From: Pseudomonadota bacterium
Lineage (GTDB): Bacteria > Desulfobacterota > Desulfuromonadia > Geobacterales > Pseudopelobacteraceae
Direction: 5' to 3'
Length of the DNA stretch: 64,000 nt
NCBI GenBank assembly: GCA_019352135.1
Contig: JABBNX010000004.1
Coordinates: forward strand, 1-64,000
Shown: piece after piece, positions 32,244 to 41,085 of the stretch
Layout: the number at the start of each line of letters is the position of its first letter
Position numbering within the stretch: the first letter of the stretch is position 1
Notes under the pieces: model-generated
Databases searched by the model: none
What the model was told of the DNA's origin: nothing
Seen by the model: the letters and a program-made list of their open reading frames with translations, nothing else
Made by a program: the position numbers and the translations under genes

Positions 32244-34664
32244 ATGAGACCATTTCGTGAAGCAATTCGGGAACAGGTGCTGATCCTTGACGGAGCGATG
32301 GGTACAATGCTTCAGGAACGGGGACTGCAGCCGGGGCAGTCACCGGAAGAACTTAATCTGACCATGCCGGAAGTGGTCGCTTCGGTACATCGCGACTATA
32401 TACAGGCCGGCGCTGATATAATCATCACCAATACCTTTGGCGGAACCCGGTTCAAGCTTGCTCACTATGGGCTGGAAGGCCGTCTGGCTGAAATTAATAC
32501 CCGGGCGGTTGAGATTGCCCGCGCCGAAGCTGGTTCAAATGCCTATGTTGGCGCTTCGATGGGCCCGACCGGACAATTTGTCGAGCCGCTGGGTGAAGTG
32601 TCATTCGACCAGATGAAGGCGGCTTTTCGCGAGCAGGCCGAGGCGCTTGTAACTGCCGGGGCTGATCTGATCAGTCTTGAAACATTTCTTGATATTAAAG
32701 AGTGTCGTGCCGCGGTTATTGCAATACGCGAGGTTTCCGCCACGATTCCGGTTATCGCCATGCTGACTTTTGATGATAAGGGCCGCTCTGTTCTGGGGAC
32801 ACCACCCGAGGCTGCTGCCATCACACTGACAGCAGCCGGCGCTGATATAGTCGGTTCGAATTGTGGACTTGGTGTTGATGGTATTTACGACATCCTCTGT
32901 CGTATGCGCCGGGTGACCGATGTGCCGCTGATCTCGCAGGCAAATGCCGGACTGCCCCAACTTGTTGGTGATTGCACGGTATTTCCCGGCACACCCGATG
33001 AAATGGTCGCGTATCACGAACGGATGATCGCGCTGGGTGTTCGAATCATCGGCGGTTGCTGTGGTACGACTCCGGCCCATATCCGTGCCATGAAACAGGC
33101 ATTGGTGCCACTGCAGCGTATCTGGGCACATGAAAGCAGCCACGGCGGGGTGACGCATCTCTCCAGCCGTTCCGGTTGGACAACCGTTGGCGCAGGCACA
33201 ACTACTGCAATTATCGGCGAGCGGATCAACCCGACCGGCAAAAAGCTCTATTCACAAGAGTTGCAGGAAGGAAAGGTTGCCTATATTCGCCGCGAGGCAT
33301 TTGAACAGGTTCAGGCGGGTGCCACGCTGCTGGATATAAACGTCGGTGCGCCGGGTATTGATGAACCGGCGGCCATGCAACGTGCCATTTTTTGTGCCGC
33401 CGGTGCCGTCAGCGTGCCGCTGGTGCTTGACTCCTCCAACCCCGCTGCGCTGGAAGCCGGACTAAAGGCGGCTGACGGCAAGGTGCTGATCAATTCGGTG
33501 TCGGGGGAAGCAAAAAGCCTCAAAAGGGTTCTGCCTCTGGCAAAAAAATACGGAGCGGCAATAATCGGACTGGCTCTTGATAAGAAGGGTATCCCTGAAA
33601 CGGCTGAGGGGCGCCTTGCAGTGGCCCGCCGCATCCGCACTGCCGCCCGGCGCATCGGTATTCCTGATAATGATATCATTATTGATTGTCTTACCCTGAC
33701 GGTAAGTGCCGAACAGAAACGGGCCGCCGAGTCGCTGCGCGCCATTCGGCTGGTCAAGCAGAAACTGGGGCTCTCAACGGTGCTGGGTGTCAGCAACATT
33801 TCCTTTGGCCTGCCGCAGCGCCCGTTGATCTCCTCCACGTTTTTTGCAATGGCAATGGCGGCCGGTCTGGATGCCGCCATTATCAATCCCAAGGACAAGC
33901 CGATGATGGATGCCTGGCGCTCGGCAATGGTGCTGCTCAACCGGGACCATCAGGCAGCTGCATATATTGAAGCCTATCGTGACCAGCAGGGGGCAGTTGT
34001 TCAACAGGAACCATCGACCGGATCGAGTTATACTATTCTTGAGCGCCTGTCGCAGGCGATTATAGATGGTGATAGCGATGGTATCGTTGCGCTGGTAGAG
34101 CAGGCACTGGCGGAAGGGTTTGCCCCCCTGGAAATCAGCAATAAAGGATTTATGCCCGGCCTGGAAGAGGTCGGCCGGCGTTTTGAACGTAATATCTTTT
34201 TTCTGCCGCAGGTAATGCAGTCTGCCGATACCATGCAGACCGGTTTTGTGCGCCTGAAAGCGGAGATGCATGGTGAGAAATTCAAGAGTCGCGGAAAGAT
34301 TCTGATGGCAACGGTTGAAGGGGACATTCACGATATTGGCAAGAACATCGTATGCACCCTCCTTGAGAACCACGGATTTGAGGTCTTTGATATCGGCAAG
34401 AACGTTTCAGCCGCAACAATAATTGCTAAAGCAAAAGAATATGCGGTTGATGCGGTTGGGCTTTCTGCTCTCATGACGACAACCATGTCAGAGATGGATA
34501 ATGTGCTGAAAAAGCTTAAAAGCGCTGGAGTTACCACTTTTACCATGGTCGGCGGGGCAGTTGTCAGTCAGGAGTATGCCGATCGTATCGGTGCCGACCT
34601 GTATGCAAAGGATGCGATGGAGGCGGTTGCAAAAATCAAAGTTCTTCTTGGCGTTTGCGATTGA
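32244..34664 (+). CDS. metH: B12-dependent methionine synthase, short form without reactivation domain
   Basis: An 806-residue protein. Residues about 1-290 are the homocysteine methyltransferase barrel (DGAMGTMLQERGL, NTFGGTRFKL, the zinc site IIGGCCGTTP). Residues about 315-570 are the pterin-binding barrel (GERINPTGKKL, DINVGAPGIDEP). Then come the four-helix cap (about 600-680) and the cobalamin domain with H696 in DIHDIGKN. The C-terminal SAM-binding reactivation domain of E. coli MetH (about 330 residues) is missing, so a separate reactivating protein is needed; many anaerobes use this form. The start at 32244 follows aaaggga; an ATG at 32226 is also in frame. It may instead methylate another thiol with a different methyl donor. 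Confidence 0.9.
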   Translation: MRPFREAIREQVLILDGAMGTMLQERGLQPGQSPEELNLTMPEVVASVHRDYIQAGADIIITNTFGGTRFKLAHYGLEGRLAEINTRAVEIARAEAGSNAYVGASMGPTGQFVEPLGEVSFDQMKAAFREQAEALVTAGADLISLETFLDIKECRAAVIAIREVSATIPVIAMLTFDDKGRSVLGTPPEAAAITLTAAGADIVGSNCGLGVDGIYDILCRMRRVTDVPLISQANAGLPQLVGDCTVFPGTPDEMVAYHERMIALGVRIIGGCCGTTPAHIRAMKQALVPLQRIWAHESSHGGVTHLSSRSGWTTVGAGTTTAIIGERINPTGKKLYSQELQEGKVAYIRREAFEQVQAGATLLDINVGAPGIDEPAAMQRAIFCAAGAVSVPLVLDSSNPAALEAGLKAADGKVLINSVSGEAKSLKRVLPLAKKYGAAIIGLALDKKGIPETAEGRLAVARRIRTAARRIGIPDNDIIIDCLTLTVSAEQKRAAESLRAIRLVKQKLGLSTVLGVSNISFGLPQRPLISSTFFAMAMAAGLDAAIINPKDKPMMDAWRSAMVLLNRDHQAAAYIEAYRDQQGAVVQQEPSTGSSYTILERLSQAIIDGDSDGIVALVEQALAEGFAPLEISNKGFMPGLEEVGRRFERNIFFLPQVMQSADTMQTGFVRLKAEMHGEKFKSRGKILMATVEGDIHDIGKNIVCTLLENHGFEVFDIGKNVSAATIIAKAKEYAVDAVGLSALMTTTMSEMDNVLKKLKSAGVTTFTMVGGAVVSQEYADRIGADLYAKDAMEAVAKIKVLLGVCD

Positions 34665-34739
34665 ATCAGGAACAGATTGCTATTATATTACGTGATATGA
34701 TAGCGTCAAAACTGGTAGTGACTGGTAATAGGTATCGTA

Positions 34740-35261
34740 ATGGTTCTCGGCTTTAATCACAATCTTATGTACAAGGGAGAGGTTTTTCACGTCCAGACTG
34801 AGGATAGTGGAGTGACCAATCCACACATCATTACATTGCTCTATCGGGGCGGGGTCATCATCAGCTCAAAAAAAACCAGCTATTCTGATATTCTCAGGAT
34901 GGATAATCTGGATGTTGTTGTCGAAGAACTGATGAAAGAACAGCACAAGGAGATGATGCGCCGCCTGAAAGCGGGTGAGTTTGATGAAAAAGCCTTCTCC
35001 TTTGAAGCCAAGCTGATTGAAAACTATGAGATCCCTCTGTTGGCACCGGAAGCAAATCCGGTCGCTGATATTTTTTCCTCCTCATCATCGTCCGGTTCTG
35101 CTTCAAAAAGTGATGTTTCTCTCCTGTTTGAATTGCCGCAGCAGACAGCAAAAAAAGATGTTGCTTCTCAGGAAAAAGAGAGTGCACCATCTGATAAAGA
35201 CAGCAAAGTTGTCAATCTTGATGAAACGATTCTTTCCTTTTTTGGGACAAATGAAAAGTAA
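34740..35261 (+). CDS. Conserved protein of unknown function
   Basis: A 173-residue protein. Residues 1-95 form a compact, well-conserved-looking part: MVLGFNHNLMYKGEVFHVQT, ITLLYRGGVIISSKKTSY, then a helix-rich Glu/Lys stretch. The rest is a Ser-rich low-complexity tail with KK and EKE runs ending in ILSFFGTNEK. I remember similar openings from other deltaproteobacterial genomes but know of no function. It has no signal peptide or membrane segment. It stands alone between metH and cbiO, and its ribosome binding site is weak. Confidence 0.6.
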   Translation: MVLGFNHNLMYKGEVFHVQTEDSGVTNPHIITLLYRGGVIISSKKTSYSDILRMDNLDVVVEELMKEQHKEMMRRLKAGEFDEKAFSFEAKLIENYEIPLLAPEANPVADIFSSSSSSGSASKSDVSLLFELPQQTAKKDVASQEKESAPSDKDSKVVNLDETILSFFGTNEK

Positions 35262-35365
35262 CGTTCATACCTGCCATCCTGTTGCCGTGTCTCCCTGTTT
35301 TTTTCTTCGCGTATAAAATCTGGTACAATGATGAATGGTTCATTGAACTCTGCACCATACAGTTG

Positions 35366-36136
35366 TCAGAGCTTTTTTGTGTCTGCGCTCTTGTTGCAGA
35401 CCGGGCATTCCTGCATGGAAAAAGGCTTTTCCAGGCGACATGCCGCGAGAAGCGCATCATTAAGAAATATGTCACGCGTCGGTCCGTCGGCCATTACGCC
35501 CCCTTCGTAGAGAATAATAGTCCGCGGGCAGAGATCCAGGACCATATCGAGATCGTGACTGGTGAAAATCTTCGTATGGTGAAATTCCCGTAATAGAGAC
35601 ATGAGCTGACGCCGCGCGTAAGGGTCAAGCCCGCTCGTCGGTTCATCCATGACCAGAATGTCGGGAGACATGGCCAGCACGGTGGCAATGGCAACACGTT
35701 TTTTTTCGCCGCCGGAAAGCAAATAGGGTGGCTTGGCGCTCAAATGCCCGGCACCGACACGTTCGAGAGCTTCTCTCACCCGCAGATCAACTTCTGAACC
35801 TGAGAGCCCCAGGTTCAGTGGTCCAAAGGCAACATCTTCGAATACGGTCGGCATGAAAAGCTGGTCGTCAGGATTTTGAAAGACCATCCCGACGGTGCGA
35901 CGGATGTCCGGCAGCGTCCCCTTCGAAAGCCGTGTGTCTCCAATTATGACCTCCCCGGAGGTTGCTTCCAGGCAGCCGTTTAAATGTTGCAGAAGGCTGG
36001 ACTTGCCTGCTCCATTGGCACCGATGATCGCGACCGACTCACCGTGCGTGATGCGAAAGGAAACATCCTTGATGGCTATCGTGCCATCCGGATACACGTG
36101 CTGTAAATTTTTTACCTCGACGATGTGGTGGCTCAT
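35366..36136 (-). CDS. cbiO: Cobalt/nickel ECF transporter ATPase CbiO
   Basis: A 256-residue ABC ATPase that powers an energy-coupling-factor metal transporter. Walker A is GANGAGKSSLL, the Q-loop FQNPDDQLF, the signature LLSGGEKKRVAIA and Walker B ILVMDEPTSGLDP. Its start overlaps the stop of cbiQ (ATGA). The C-terminus ends in a CPVC pair. No cbiM/cbiN substrate subunit is beside it. The divergent nikR gene suggests nickel as the substrate, but the B12 genes nearby leave cobalt open. Confidence 0.9.
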   Translation of the reverse strand: MSHHIVEVKNLQHVYPDGTIAIKDVSFRITHGESVAIIGANGAGKSSLLQHLNGCLEATSGEVIIGDTRLSKGTLPDIRRTVGMVFQNPDDQLFMPTVFEDVAFGPLNLGLSGSEVDLRVREALERVGAGHLSAKPPYLLSGGEKKRVAIATVLAMSPDILVMDEPTSGLDPYARRQLMSLLREFHHTKIFTSHDLDMVLDLCPRTIILYEGGVMADGPTRDIFLNDALLAACRLEKPFSMQECPVCNKSADTKKL

Positions 36137-36945
36137 GGCAGTATTCCGGTAAATAACGCTCCGAGAATGCCGGGAAGATCATAAATCCGCAGTGTGATAA
36201 ATAGGAAAGTCCAGCCGAGAACAAAACAAAGCCCGGTTACGCCGAAGTGCGAGCGTCGGTGGGCATGGAACCGGCCGATAAAACCGCGGGCACGCATGGC
36301 AGTATGAATATGTTCCGCCCTCTGCCAGGTGCGGAGCAGCAGGTGCCCTGCCAGCGAGCCGAAGCTGGCGATGCCGCGTCCCTTTCTGCCGCATGAACGG
36401 AGCTCGCGAGCTCGGGCGGTCCTGCCTGTTTCATCGGCGAGCACGAAAATATAGCGATGCAGAAAAAGCAGTTGCAGAGTAAAAATCTGTGGCGTACCAC
36501 AACGCTCAAGGGCCTGACATACAGCCGTGAAACCGGTAGTTCCTACAAGAATGAATGCCGCCCCGACAGTAAGCAGAGAGCGAATGAGCATTGAAATGAG
36601 AGAAATCCAGCCACCCGAGATCCCCAGAGGTCCGATGTGATACATGACCGCCCGGTCAAAGATCGGGTTGAAGAGCCCCATCATCAGTACGAAGGGGGAG
36701 ATAAACGCTATTTTTTTAACAAAATAGAGAGGCGGCAGGTTGGCGTATGCAATCATCACCGCCGGGAAGATAAAGAACGGAAGCAAGCGGGCAAGTTCAT
36801 ATCGGTCAAACGAAACAACCGATATACTGAATATAATCGTTACCAGCACTTTGGCGCGAGCATCAAGGGCATGAATCGGCGAATCGCTGTTTGCCAGCAG
36901 GTCCAGTCGCTTCAAGTCGCTGACAGCTGCATTAATGGATAGCAT
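36133..36945 (-). CDS. cbiQ: Cobalt/nickel ECF transporter transmembrane protein CbiQ
   Basis: A 270-residue inner-membrane protein with five or six hydrophobic segments and the family's two Ala-Arg-Gly-type coupling motifs (TGRTARARELRSCG around 178 and HTAMRARGF around 219) that touch the ATPases. It is first in the cbiQ-cbiO pair and divergent from nikR across 170 bases, where a metal-controlled operator is expected. Confidence 0.9.
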   Translation of the reverse strand: MLSINAAVSDLKRLDLLANSDSPIHALDARAKVLVTIIFSISVVSFDRYELARLLPFFIFPAVMIAYANLPPLYFVKKIAFISPFVLMMGLFNPIFDRAVMYHIGPLGISGGWISLISMLIRSLLTVGAAFILVGTTGFTAVCQALERCGTPQIFTLQLLFLHRYIFVLADETGRTARARELRSCGRKGRGIASFGSLAGHLLLRTWQRAEHIHTAMRARGFIGRFHAHRRSHFGVTGLCFVLGWTFLFITLRIYDLPGILGALFTGILP

Positions 36946-37002
36946 GATGGGGTGAGATCCTTTAGAAACGAAAGCGCAATTACTTCAGCAGTGACGGAAT
37001 CT

Positions 37003-37029
37003 GTAACACAAATTCAAAAATAATTACAC
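37003..37029. promoter_or_regulatory. Candidate NikR half-sites between cbiQ and nikR
   Basis: gtaacac (37003-37009), 13 bases, then attacac (37023-37029). The first half matches the gtaacac half-site I remember for Geobacter NikR operators, and the 13-base gap fits, but the second half is a direct, not inverted, copy. This is therefore only a candidate. Confidence 0.3.
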
Positions 37030-37115
37030 GGAAAAGCGGGTCTATTCCGGATCGTGACATTTATGACGAAATCGGCTACGATGCGGACGATTCTTCAAAA
37101 GACAAGGGGGCGGGC

Positions 37116-37532
37116 GTGGGACAAACGGTCAGGTTTGGAATTTCTCTTGATGAAAAACTGCTGCAGAATTTTGATCAGCTGATTGAACAGAAGAGCTATA
37201 TGAACCGTTCTGAAGCAATCCGCGATCTTATCCGTGCCTCACTGGTCGAGGAACGGTGCGGAGCGGAGGATCAGGAAGCGGTCGGTACGGTGACGCTGGT
37301 CTACAACCATCACGTCCGGGATCTTGCTGATAAGCTGACCGACCATCAGCATACCCATCATGATCAGATCATATCTACCCTCCATATTCACCTTGATGCC
37401 CACAACTGTCTTGAAGTGCTGGTTATTCGCGGTACTGTTCTGGTGGTAAAACAGATTGCGGATGAACTGATCAGTGTCAAAGGGGTCAAGCATGGCAAAC
37501 TGGTCTTGACCACGACCGGTGAAGATCTCTAG
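37116..37532 (+). CDS. nikR: Nickel-responsive regulator NikR
   Basis: A 138-residue repressor. The N-terminal ribbon-helix-helix domain ([19 protein letters not shown] then [11 protein letters not shown]) binds DNA, and the ACT-type C-terminal domain carries the nickel ligands: a His in THHDQIIS, H-x-H in [10 protein letters not shown] and the Cys at its end. It starts at a GTG 5 bases after aaggggg. Divergent from cbiQO and followed by crcB after 15 bases. It probably represses the cbiQO transporter when nickel is sufficient. Confidence 0.93.
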   Translation: MGQTVRFGISLDEKLLQNFDQLIEQKSYMNRSEAIRDLIRASLVEERCGAEDQEAVGTVTLVYNHHVRDLADKLTDHQHTHHDQIISTLHIHLDAHNCLEVLVIRGTVLVVKQIADELISVKGVKHGKLVLTTTGEDL

Positions 37533-37547
37533 TGGAGAGGGGCTGAT

Positions 37548-37925
37548 ATGAAGACAGCTGCTGCAATAGCCCTGTTCTGCGCCGGCGGCGGGCTTACCCG
37601 ATACTACCTGTCCGGCTGGGTCTACAGCCTGCTCGGGCGGGCCTTCCCGTACGGAACCTTTGTAGTCAACATCATCGGCGCATATCTGATCGGGTTGATT
37701 ATGGAACTTGGCCTCCGCAGTACGGTTATTCCCGATACTCTGCGGATTGGATTGACAGTCGGATTTCTCGGTGGCTTGACGACTTTTTCGACGTTCAGCT
37801 ACGAAACTTTTTCGCTTTTAGAGGATGGTCAGATTCTGGTGGCTTTTGCCAATATTATGGCAAGTATTGCAGCCTGCCTGCTGTTCACCTGGCTTGGAAT
37901 TATTACGGTTCGAACTCTGGCGTAA
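37548..37925 (+). CDS. crcB: Fluoride channel CrcB/Fluc
   Basis: A 125-residue protein with four membrane segments. It carries the Fluc signature GGGLTRYYLSGW, FPYGTFVVNIIGAYLIG and FLGGLTTFSTFSYE, and works as a dual-topology dimer that lets F- leave the cell. There is no fluoride riboswitch in the 15 bases before it, so it seems to be expressed from the nikR transcript. A DUF190 gene follows 13 bases later. Confidence 0.92.
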   Translation: MKTAAAIALFCAGGGLTRYYLSGWVYSLLGRAFPYGTFVVNIIGAYLIGLIMELGLRSTVIPDTLRIGLTVGFLGGLTTFSTFSYETFSLLEDGQILVAFANIMASIAACLLFTWLGIITVRTLA

Positions 37926-37938
37926 GTAAGGATACATT

Positions 37939-38286
37939 ATGACAAAACTTATTGGTGAACAGGTGTTGATGCGGATATTCATCGGTGAAAGTGACCGCCA
38001 CGGACATAAACCGCTCTATGAGGCACTGGTTGAATTGCTTCGGATCGAAGGTTTTGCCGGTGCGACGGTCCTGCGTGGCGTCTGCGGATTCGGAGCCAAC
38101 CGGGTCTATCATACGCAGAAGTTACTGGATCTCTCTGCCGATCTGCCACTGGTTGTTGAGGTGGTTGACTGTCAGGAGAAGATTAATGCTATCATGCCCA
38201 GGATCGACGCTATGATGGGTGGGGGGATGATTACGTTGGAAAAAGCTACTGTTATCCGCTACTCCGCTTCCGCTGAAAGTCAGTAG
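37939..38286 (+). CDS. DUF190 protein linked to CrcB
   Basis: A 115-residue soluble protein of the DUF190 family (VLMRIFIGESDRHGHKPLYE, then GFAGATVLRGVCGFGAN), which has a PII-like fold. DUF190 genes are often found next to crcB, so a role in sensing or controlling fluoride export is likely, but the ligand is unknown. The frame is tight with crcB (13-base gap). Confidence 0.88.
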   Translation: MTKLIGEQVLMRIFIGESDRHGHKPLYEALVELLRIEGFAGATVLRGVCGFGANRVYHTQKLLDLSADLPLVVEVVDCQEKINAIMPRIDAMMGGGMITLEKATVIRYSASAESQ

Positions 38287-38345
38287 TACCGGTTGCCGTT
38301 GCAGTCTTGTTATTGCACATACTAAAATCGAGGATGTAGAGACAG

Positions 38346-39329
38346 ATGCAGAGTAATGCGAAAATTTTTGTTGCCGGGCACCGCGGTATGGTTGGTTCTG
38401 CTATTGTGAGAAAGCTTCATGACGATGGATACACCAACCTGTTGCTTCGCTCGCGAACGGAGCTCGAACTGTGTAATCAGGGCGCGGTTGAAGCATTTTT
38501 TAGCCGGTATCGCCCGGAATACGTGTTTCTTGCCGCTGCGCGGGTTGGCGGCATTATCGCCAACAGCAGCTATAAAGGCGAGTTCATTCATGACAACCTG
38601 ATGATCCAGAACAACATCATTCACAACTCCTGGGTGAACGGCGTCACGCGCCTGCTGTTTCTCGGCAGTACCTGCATCTATCCCAAGTTTGCCCCGCAGC
38701 CGATGAAAGAGGAATACCTGCTGACCGGCCCACTTGAACCGACCAACGATGCCTATGCAATCGCAAAAATAGCCGGAATCTGTCAATGCCGCTCGTATAA
38801 TCAGCAGTATGGCACCAGGTATCTGTCCGCCATGCCGAATAACCTCTACGGTCCCAACGACAACTTTGATCTTGAAAAATCGCATGTGCTGCCGGCCATG
38901 ATCCGCAAGTTTCATGAAGCAAAGCTGCGCGGTGAGGCGTCTGTGACAATCTGGGGGACCGGGACTCCGCTGCGCGAATTTCTTCAGGTCGATGATCTGG
39001 CGGCCGCCTGCGTATTTTTGATGAACCTTGATGACTCCTGTTACAACGCGCTGTTGAATGATCCGGTTGCGCCGGCGTTGATCAATGTCGGCTCCGGCCA
39101 GGAAATTTGTATCCGTGATCTGGCGCTGCTGGTGCAGGATGTGGTCGGCTTTACGGGCGACCTTGTTTTTGATACGGACAAACCTGATGGTACGCCACGA
39201 AAACTGGCAGATTCTTCGCGGATTCACGCACTAGGGTGGCATCATGCCGTTGAGTTGCGGGATGGCATTGCAGGGGCGTACAAGTGGTTTCTGGAGAATC
39301 ACCCGGAAACAGGTTTTTCTAAACCATAA
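38346..39329 (+). CDS. fcl: GDP-L-fucose synthase
   Basis: A 327-residue epimerase/reductase (WcaG/Fcl) that turns GDP-4-keto-6-deoxymannose into GDP-L-fucose. It has the Rossmann start VAGHRGMVGSAIVRKL, the family's AARVGGIIANSSY, the catalytic S-Y-K set (GSTCIYPK, NDAYAIAK) and NLYGPNDNF. It opens the polysaccharide locus, and its partner Gmd is two genes on, with a regulator between. The operator of that regulator begins 3 bases after its stop. Confidence 0.92.
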   Translation: MQSNAKIFVAGHRGMVGSAIVRKLHDDGYTNLLLRSRTELELCNQGAVEAFFSRYRPEYVFLAAARVGGIIANSSYKGEFIHDNLMIQNNIIHNSWVNGVTRLLFLGSTCIYPKFAPQPMKEEYLLTGPLEPTNDAYAIAKIAGICQCRSYNQQYGTRYLSAMPNNLYGPNDNFDLEKSHVLPAMIRKFHEAKLRGEASVTIWGTGTPLREFLQVDDLAAACVFLMNLDDSCYNALLNDPVAPALINVGSGQEICIRDLALLVQDVVGFTGDLVFDTDKPDGTPRKLADSSRIHALGWHHAVELRDGIAGAYKWFLENHPETGFSKP

Positions 39330-39331
39330 TC

Positions 39332-39396
39332 GTTCACAATATGAACAATTTACTTGTACTCACCTTTCTTTCTGTTCTATTGTTCATAATATGAAC
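39332..39396. promoter_or_regulatory. Twin palindromic operators before the winged-helix gene
   Basis: gttcacaatatgaac (39332-39346) and gttcataatatgaac (39382-39396) are two 15-bp near-perfect palindromes whose centres lie 50 bases apart. The second covers the start codon of the regulator gene, so binding would block its own transcription or translation. Confidence 0.72.
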
Positions 39397-40005
39397 GATG
39401 CAGCCAAAAAACCGCTTGATTCATCCCGTTCCCTCCAGCTTCTTTCCGAGATCAGCGGCGAAGAACCGCTTTCACAGCGTGAGCTCTCCCGTCGTCTCGG
39501 CATCGCCGTCGGCCTGGTTAACTCCTATCTAAAAAACCTGGTTTCCAAAGGGTTTGTACGGGTTAAAAACTTCCCCAGCAACCGTTACGCCTATCTTCTT
39601 ACTCCCCAAGGTATAGCCGAAAAAAGTCGGCTCGCCTACCAGCATCTCAGTTACTTTACCAGTCTCTATACCGTAGCCCGGCAGGATTATCTGGATCTGT
39701 TCCGTCGTCTGGAGAATACCGGTGTGCGTGAGGTTGTTTTCTGCGGAGTGGATGAAGTGGCGGAAGTGGCGTATCTGTCGTTGCAGGAAACCGGCTTGAA
39801 GCTGGTTGCTGTTATTGATGATGAGCGTTGTGGGGACATTTTTTTTGGCGTACCGATTATATCTATGGCGAGAGGAGTTCTGCAGATGAGTGCTCCATTG
39901 GTGATTTCCTCTCTGAAGAGGAGGCAGGAACTGCAGCAGAAGCTACATGTCCTTGGCGTCCCATCCGGCATGGTTTTCACCGCCGATGCTGATATGAATT
40001 TATGA
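39391..40005 (+). CDS. Winged-helix regulator with nucleotide-sugar-type sensing domain
   Basis: A 204-residue protein. Residues 12-80 are a winged HTH (LLSEISGEEPLSQRELSRRL, GIAVGLVNSYLKNLVSKGFV, a wing, then LLTPQGIAEKSR). Residues about 105-200 resemble a CoA-binding/Rossmann half (VREVVFCGVDEVAEVAYLSL, VAVIDDERCGDIFFGVPII). Such proteins stand at the head of O-antigen clusters in Geobacter-type genomes. I place the start at the ATG at 39391, which lies inside its own operator palindrome. It sits between fcl and gmd and probably controls the locus and itself. Confidence 0.8.
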   Translation: MNDAAKKPLDSSRSLQLLSEISGEEPLSQRELSRRLGIAVGLVNSYLKNLVSKGFVRVKNFPSNRYAYLLTPQGIAEKSRLAYQHLSYFTSLYTVARQDYLDLFRRLENTGVREVVFCGVDEVAEVAYLSLQETGLKLVAVIDDERCGDIFFGVPIISMARGVLQMSAPLVISSLKRRQELQQKLHVLGVPSGMVFTADADMNL

Positions 40006-40048
40006 AATTGGAATCTCTGGCCGTAACAAGTAGAAGGGTGGCAATGTG

Positions 40049-41005
40049 ATGACTAAAAAAGCGCTTATATGTGGTGTTTCAGGCCAGGATGGGACATATC
40101 TGTCCAAGTTTCTGCTCGGGAAAGGGTATGAAGTCCATGGTACCGCGCGAGACGCCCAGATGGCATCATTCCCGAACCACATCACATTGGGTATACGCGA
40201 TCAAATCAGCTTTCATTCCATGGCGCTTAACGATTTTCGCAGTGTTCTCCAAGTCCTCGTGAATGTCCAACCTGATGAGATTTATAATCTTGCAGGCCAG
40301 AGTTCCGTGGGACTTTCTTTTGATCAACCGGTAGAAACGCTGGAAAGCATCAGTGTCGGGACGCTGAATCTTCTTGAAGCGATTCGCTTTATGAAACTCC
40401 CAATCAAACTCTATAATGCCGGTTCGAGTGAATGCTTCGGCAATACCGGTGGTCAACCGGCAGACGAGAACACTCCTTTCCGCCCGCGAAGTCCATATGC
40501 GGTAGCAAAGGCAACAGCTTTTTGGGAGATCGCCAACTATAGAGATGCATATAACATTTATGCCAGCACCGGAATACTGTTTAACCATGAATCACCCTTG
40601 CGTCCCGAGCGGTTTGTTACCCAAAAGATAGTAAGGAGCGCCTGCCGTATCGCAAACGGGTCCTCTGAAAAACTAAAGCTCGGTAATATTGAAATAGCCA
40701 GAGACTGGGGGTGGGCGCCCGAGTATGTTGAAGCTATGTGGATGATTCTCCAGCAGGATAGGGCGGATGATTTTGTGATTGCCACCGGTGAAACAAACAG
40801 GCTTGAAGATTTTGTGGCCGAAGTATTCAGGTGTGTGGGGCTTGACTGGCGTGATCATGTTGAAAGTGATCCGTCGCTTCTTCGCCCGTCGGAAATAATG
40901 GTCAGCAGGGCGAATCCTGAGAAATCGGCACGAATACTGGGTTGGCAGGCAACCTATCGGATGAAGGATGTTGCGAGAATGATGGTGGAAGAGTTTGTAA
41001 AGTAG
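40049..41005 (+). CDS. gmd: GDP-mannose 4,6-dehydratase
   Basis: A 318-residue protein that makes GDP-4-keto-6-deoxy-D-mannose, the Fcl substrate. It has GVSGQDGTYLSKFLL, YNLAGQSSVGLSFDQP, the Tyr-x-x-x-Lys pair in SPYAVAK and NHESPLRPERFV, followed by LGNIEIARDWGWAPEYVEAMW, all typical of Gmd. It is some 25-50 residues shorter than most Gmd proteins, mainly in the C-terminal region. I use the ATG at 40049; a GTG sits 3 bases before it. Confidence 0.88.
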   Translation: MTKKALICGVSGQDGTYLSKFLLGKGYEVHGTARDAQMASFPNHITLGIRDQISFHSMALNDFRSVLQVLVNVQPDEIYNLAGQSSVGLSFDQPVETLESISVGTLNLLEAIRFMKLPIKLYNAGSSECFGNTGGQPADENTPFRPRSPYAVAKATAFWEIANYRDAYNIYASTGILFNHESPLRPERFVTQKIVRSACRIANGSSEKLKLGNIEIARDWGWAPEYVEAMWMILQQDRADDFVIATGETNRLEDFVAEVFRCVGLDWRDHVESDPSLLRPSEIMVSRANPEKSARILGWQATYRMKDVARMMVEEFVK

Positions 41006-41085
41006 TTCAGTACGTTACTTGCGGTGCCAGAGTTAACTCAATTTCAGAACGATAAGCGGGGCAGTAATAGTGATCAGGATACTGC

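Noticed and set aside
37533-37547. Fluoride riboswitch before crcB
   Set aside because: Only 15 bases lie between nikR and crcB, too few for the crcB RNA motif, and none is seen within nikR.
38322-39227. 301-codon minus-strand open frame
   Set aside because: Antisense to fcl, whose catalytic motifs are intact. No ribosome binding site or family likeness.
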